Assembly (NCBI RefSeq): GCF_001522545.3
Contig: NC_031779.1
Coordinates: 5,593,890-5,657,889, forward strand
DNA: 64,000 bases
Direction: 5' to 3'
Source of the DNA: Parus major
Lineage: Eukaryota > Chordata > Aves > Passeriformes > Paridae
Shown: piece by piece, positions 61,901-64,000 of the stretch
How the letters are laid out: the number at the start of each line of letters is the position of its first letter
Numbering within the stretch: position 1 is the stretch's first letter
Made by a program: the position numbers and the translations under genes
Notes under the pieces: generated by a model
Seen by the model: the letters and a program-made list of their open reading frames with translations, nothing else
Databases searched by the model: none
Told to the model about the DNA's origin: nothing

Positions 61901-63502
61901 ACATTGGCTAAAACCAAAGTAGTGCTTCAACCTTGGTTAGCTCAGCCAAATGTCTGAAAAAATAGTCTGCACAAATTCAATAGCAATTACAGCTTCCTGC
62001 TGTCCCTGGTCAATGCTGGCAATGTCAGGGATGCTCAGGAAGTCTTTGTCTCTCACAAGAAGAACTCATCTGAGATTTTGTCTATTATGGCTAGACCTGG
62101 TTCTTATCTCCAGTCAAGTGCTACATCTTTTGAAACACTTTTTCCTTAGCATTTTTAAATTGCCATCATCTTTTCTATTCTTGTGTTTCCAAAGCTTTCC
62201 CTGAATGCATTCACCCACTGCTTTCTTGCCTGCTCAGTTTCTTTGCCATTTAATTCAGTGTTGGTGATCCCTCCCCCATGACCAAGTCAGTATAATTATG
62301 GTAGTTTGATCGTTGTTCTGTTAATGAACAAATTCCCATTGCTTGAGAAATGATGCTGTTTTGATGTATGTGTTTTATCTTTGTGAAGAATATCAAGATG
62401 AGCTACTAAGCAATAAAATTGCAGGTGAAATTCAGCATAGATACATGATTAGAGCTTCACATATGAAGTGGTGGGCTCTCAACATTTTCAGTTGAGTGAA
62501 ATTTTAGAGTTCTGATTGTGATTGTCAAGAGAACATTAGTCAAATGATTGCTACTAGTTAAAATACATTAAAAAGATTAAAAATATGGTAAAGAATAAAA
62601 TAATGACAATCATTACATAACTTTAATTAATACTGTAATTTAATAACCGTAATTTGTGCTTGAGTTCTCTGTACACTTTAGGGCCAGCCAGCTGAATGTA
62701 TCATGTTGAAAGTAGGACAGAAAGAGACAGGAGTCAGGAATACCTGGATTTATTGCTTAATTTTAAAATTACTCTTGTGAATTGGAAAGGTCACATTATT
62801 TGAAAGAAATGCTTGAGTTATTACTTATGTCCACTTTTACATTTCAAATAGCAAACAGAATGTGAGTGGGACATAGCTTAAATAAATACATTTTTAAAAA
62901 TTTTGTTTAGATATCTAAAGCAACATGAAGCATGCTAGGTTAGCATTCTGAGCTGGAATTTTAAAGCAAATTACTAAATATGAATGGACTCTTTATTTAA
63001 TTTGACCCCACCACCAACTCAAATACACCCAGAGCCTTTCTGCCGAAGAAGTAGAGCAAATACAGTGTTACTTGATGGAAGAAGGGTTTTCCAGCCCATA
63101 GTGTATTTGAACCAGATGGGGTACTGAAAATGAATGAATGCTGAGAAATGCCATTGTATTTGACAGTTGAGTTTTGGTAAAAGAAAGGACTGCTATTCAG
63201 TAGAGTGATGATATTATTTCAAAATCATCTCATTTGTATCACTGTATTTTTATTTCCTCTGCAGATCTCTTGATACAATCCTGAGCAGTGCAGTACAAGG
63301 CTTGTCTGTTCTAGAGTCTCATTTAGTGGAAGTGGAAGGAGACACTCTTGGCTTGTATGGTGCTGGAGCACTGGAGTGCCTGGATCGAAACTGGAGTGTT
63401 CAAACAGCTGGCATTATTGCCACAGTCTCCTTTATGTTCATAGAATTTGATGAAATTGTTCAAGTATTAGCAAAACTGAAGACAAAATTTCCTAATTGTG
63501 TG
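37797..63502 (+). CDS. LRRC49: Leucine-rich repeat protein 49 (tubulin polyglutamylase subunit), 3'-truncated by window edge
   Basis: Twelve coding exons: 37797-37850, 38334-38396, 38941-39028, 41348-41447, 42026-42229, 43567-43633, 47550-47693, 51665-51726, 53737-53884, 60321-60404, 61139-61290, 63265-63502. They give 468 of about 686 codons; the remaining exons lie to the right. Residues ~39-115 are a linker (LLQHDLERNYSGRQG). Leucine-rich repeats run ~115-285 with NxIxxIxxL spacing (LNFQHNFITRI, LDLYDNQIEEI, LDLHGNQI, LNLARN, LNLRHNQ, LFLSFNNI) and an LRR cap (DGNPIAQETWYKHTV). A charged coiled coil follows at ~311-345 (EEERRMA, RKEEERKRE). LRRC49 (PGs4) is a subunit of the TTLL1 polyglutamylase complex that modifies axonemal and neuronal tubulin. 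Start chosen at the CpG-island ATG matching the family N-terminus (M-x-P-x-K). Confidence 0.95.
39029..41347. other. LRRC49 intron 3
   Basis: Intron of 2,319 bases, AT-rich, with small palindromic ATTCATTTATAATGAAAG-type runs around 40095-40160. No gene or recognised transposon. Confidence 0.6.
42026..43633 (+). CDS. LRRC49: LRRC49 exons 5-6: first leucine-rich repeats
   Basis: Exon 5 (42026-42229) starts the repeat array after RQKLTVCPIIDGEDH. It carries three repeats (LRLLNFQHNFITRI, LVFLDLYDNQIEEI, LRVLLLGKNR). Exon 6 (43567-43633) adds IKKISNLENLKNLDVLDLHGNQ. Repeat length of about 22 residues is typical of the SDS22-like subfamily. Confidence 0.94.
43634..47549. other. LRRC49 intron 6
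   Basis: Intron of 3,916 bases. Overlapping open frames on both strands at 46488-46833 have no domain. A (CA)n(TA)n microsatellite lies near its 3' end. No interspersed repeat is recognised. Confidence 0.6.
47443..47470. repeat. (CA)8(TA)6 compound microsatellite
   Basis: Eight CA units followed by six TA units, 80 bases before LRRC49 exon 7. It is preceded by a TGTGTGTG run that can pair with the CA units. Confidence 0.9.
47834..47854. repeat. (AT)n microsatellite
   Basis: Ten AT units, 140 bases after LRRC49 exon 7. Confidence 0.9.
47958..48022 (+). repeat. CR1 LINE 3' tail
   Basis: Short remnant with the characteristic CTCTCTTCCAACCCAAACC motif and the terminal GTGATTCTATGATGA repeat. 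It lies in LRRC49 intron 7. Confidence 0.8.
51325..51349. repeat. T25 homopolymer (A25 on minus strand)
   Basis: Uninterrupted run of 25 T. It could be the poly(A) tail of a minus-strand retrocopy or simple-sequence expansion. Confidence 0.9.
57160..57380. promoter_or_regulatory. Orphan intronic CpG island with CTCF-like and E2F-like sites
   Basis: A sharp CpG-rich block far from any annotated start. CCGGCAGGGGGCGCC at 57264-57278 closely fits the CTCF core, and GGCGCGGGAAA at 57282-57292 is the reverse complement of an E2F site (TTTCCCGCGCC). Could be an insulator, enhancer or alternative promoter; which one is not decided by the sequence. Confidence 0.65.
58695..58750 (+). repeat. CR1 LINE 3' tail, degenerate
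   Basis: GTGACCTATGGAAGTCC, TTCTAACCTGAATTATG and an end resembling GTAATTCCATGAC match the CR1 terminus in order, with several substitutions. Confidence 0.7.
60521..60979 (-). other. Unidentified antisense open frame beginning at a splice-acceptor-like site
   Basis: On the minus strand, inside LRRC49 intron 10, a frame stays open for about 152 codons from 60979 to a TAA ending at 60521. The TAG that closes it upstream coincides with a good acceptor (CTTCGGTCTCCTGTTAG then GAG). The product would be hydrophilic, ending AKVYLAYLTKEFQSWNALLKL (given only as LAYLTKEFQSWNALLKL). I recognise no family. No canonical poly(A) signal follows it within the intron. It may be chance. Confidence 0.2.
61291..63264. 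other. LRRC49 intron 11
   Basis: Intron of 1,974 bases, AT-rich. I see no gene, repeat family or notable motif. Confidence 0.55.
63265..63502 (+). CDS. LRRC49: LRRC49 exon 12, last exon in the window
   Basis: Encodes LDTILSSAVQGLSVLESHLVEVE through FIEFDEIVQVLAKLKTKFPN (listed here as LSVLESHLVEVE and FIEFDEIVQVL), highly conserved in the family. The donor is placed at GTG|GTGAGC. Without it the frame would run 18 more codons to a stop at 63554-63556, so an intronic-end isoform is conceivable but no canonical AATAAA follows before the window ends. Confidence 0.88.
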
Positions 63503-64000
63503 GTGAGCATGCCTCATGTTTCAGCTCTGAACAGCTATGGAACATGGATTGTCTAACAGAACCTTACTTTGGCATAGCCCCCCACTAAGTGCTTTCAAGT
63601 AAATAGACACAGATAAGAATTGCATATTTCCTTATGTTATAATGCTAACCTTGATACTTAAAAATCAATCATTTTAATTTAGATTTCTTTTCAGACTGGT
63701 TTTTATTTCTTTTAATTCCTTTGACCTACCTAATTATTTTTAAGTTGCAGAACTTGTGTGTGAATACAGTACTGTTGTTCTGTACTATTGTTATGGATCC
63801 ATGGTATCAGGAAGACTTCATTTGTGTCATGACTTCAAAGGGCAAATTGCTGATAGGATAAAAAGATTAGAAGGAGTAGTTAAGCAAATTAGCACAGTTC
63901 ATGGAATTCCTCAGTTCTTGACAAAGAAAAGCAGTATGAATGAGAAGTTTCTTCAGTATGTCTCTCTTTTTTTCTTAGTCATTCATATCAGTCATTTTGA
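63503..64000. other. LRRC49 intron 12, to window edge
   Basis: AT-rich intronic sequence. I find no reading frame resembling the next conserved LRRC49 segment (HLKFKETN in human), so the next exon lies beyond the window. Confidence 0.6.

Noticed and set aside
1..64000. U12-type introns
   Set aside because: All donors read by eye begin GT with U2-like sequence; none resembles ATATCCTT or GTATCCTT.
1..64000. tRNA, rRNA, CRISPR, viral or bacterial mobile elements
   Set aside because: No B-box-type GGTTCRANNCC in a cloverleaf context, no spaced repeat array and no gag/pol or transposase-like frame was found by eye.

Overview
The window is vertebrate nuclear DNA, most likely from a bird. Genes are split into many short exons with GT-AG introns. 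Promoters sit in CpG islands on an AT-rich background. The only interspersed repeats I can recognise are short 3'-end fragments of CR1 LINEs, the dominant avian/reptilian family, and introns are compact. The species cannot be named from the sequence alone.

Layout, left to right. (1) 1-12121, plus: the last 17 coding exons of TARS3 (formerly TARSL2), a cytoplasmic-type threonyl-tRNA synthetase whose 5' end lies off the window. (2) 13661-17474, plus: complete TM2D3 (6 coding exons, 253 codons), a secreted-side Cys-rich protein with a two-helix TM2 membrane domain. (3) 18615-26194, plus: complete ADAL/MAPDA (10 coding exons, 353 codons), an adenosine-deaminase-family enzyme with all metal and catalytic motifs present. 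(4) 28662-35164, minus: complete LARP6 (3 coding exons, 488 codons), an RNA-binding La-module protein, convergent with ADAL and divergent from the next gene. (5) 37797 to the right edge, plus: the first 12 coding exons (468 codons) of LRRC49, a subunit of the TTLL1 tubulin polyglutamylase complex; its C-terminal part lies off the window.

The five genes are unrelated in function and each has its own promoter. There is no operon-like logic. What stands out is regulatory and architectural: a translation-initiator (TISU/YY1) element exactly at the TM2D3 start codon; an RFX-type X-box in the LRRC49 promoter, fitting a cilia/tubulin gene; an orphan CpG island inside LRRC49 intron 9 with a near-perfect CTCF core and an E2F-like site; and the joining of genes that are far apart on human chromosome 15. 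I found no tRNA, rRNA, CRISPR array, integrated virus or clearly new multi-gene system. All exon limits were read by eye from splice sites and reading-frame continuity, and every listed exon chain closes in frame.
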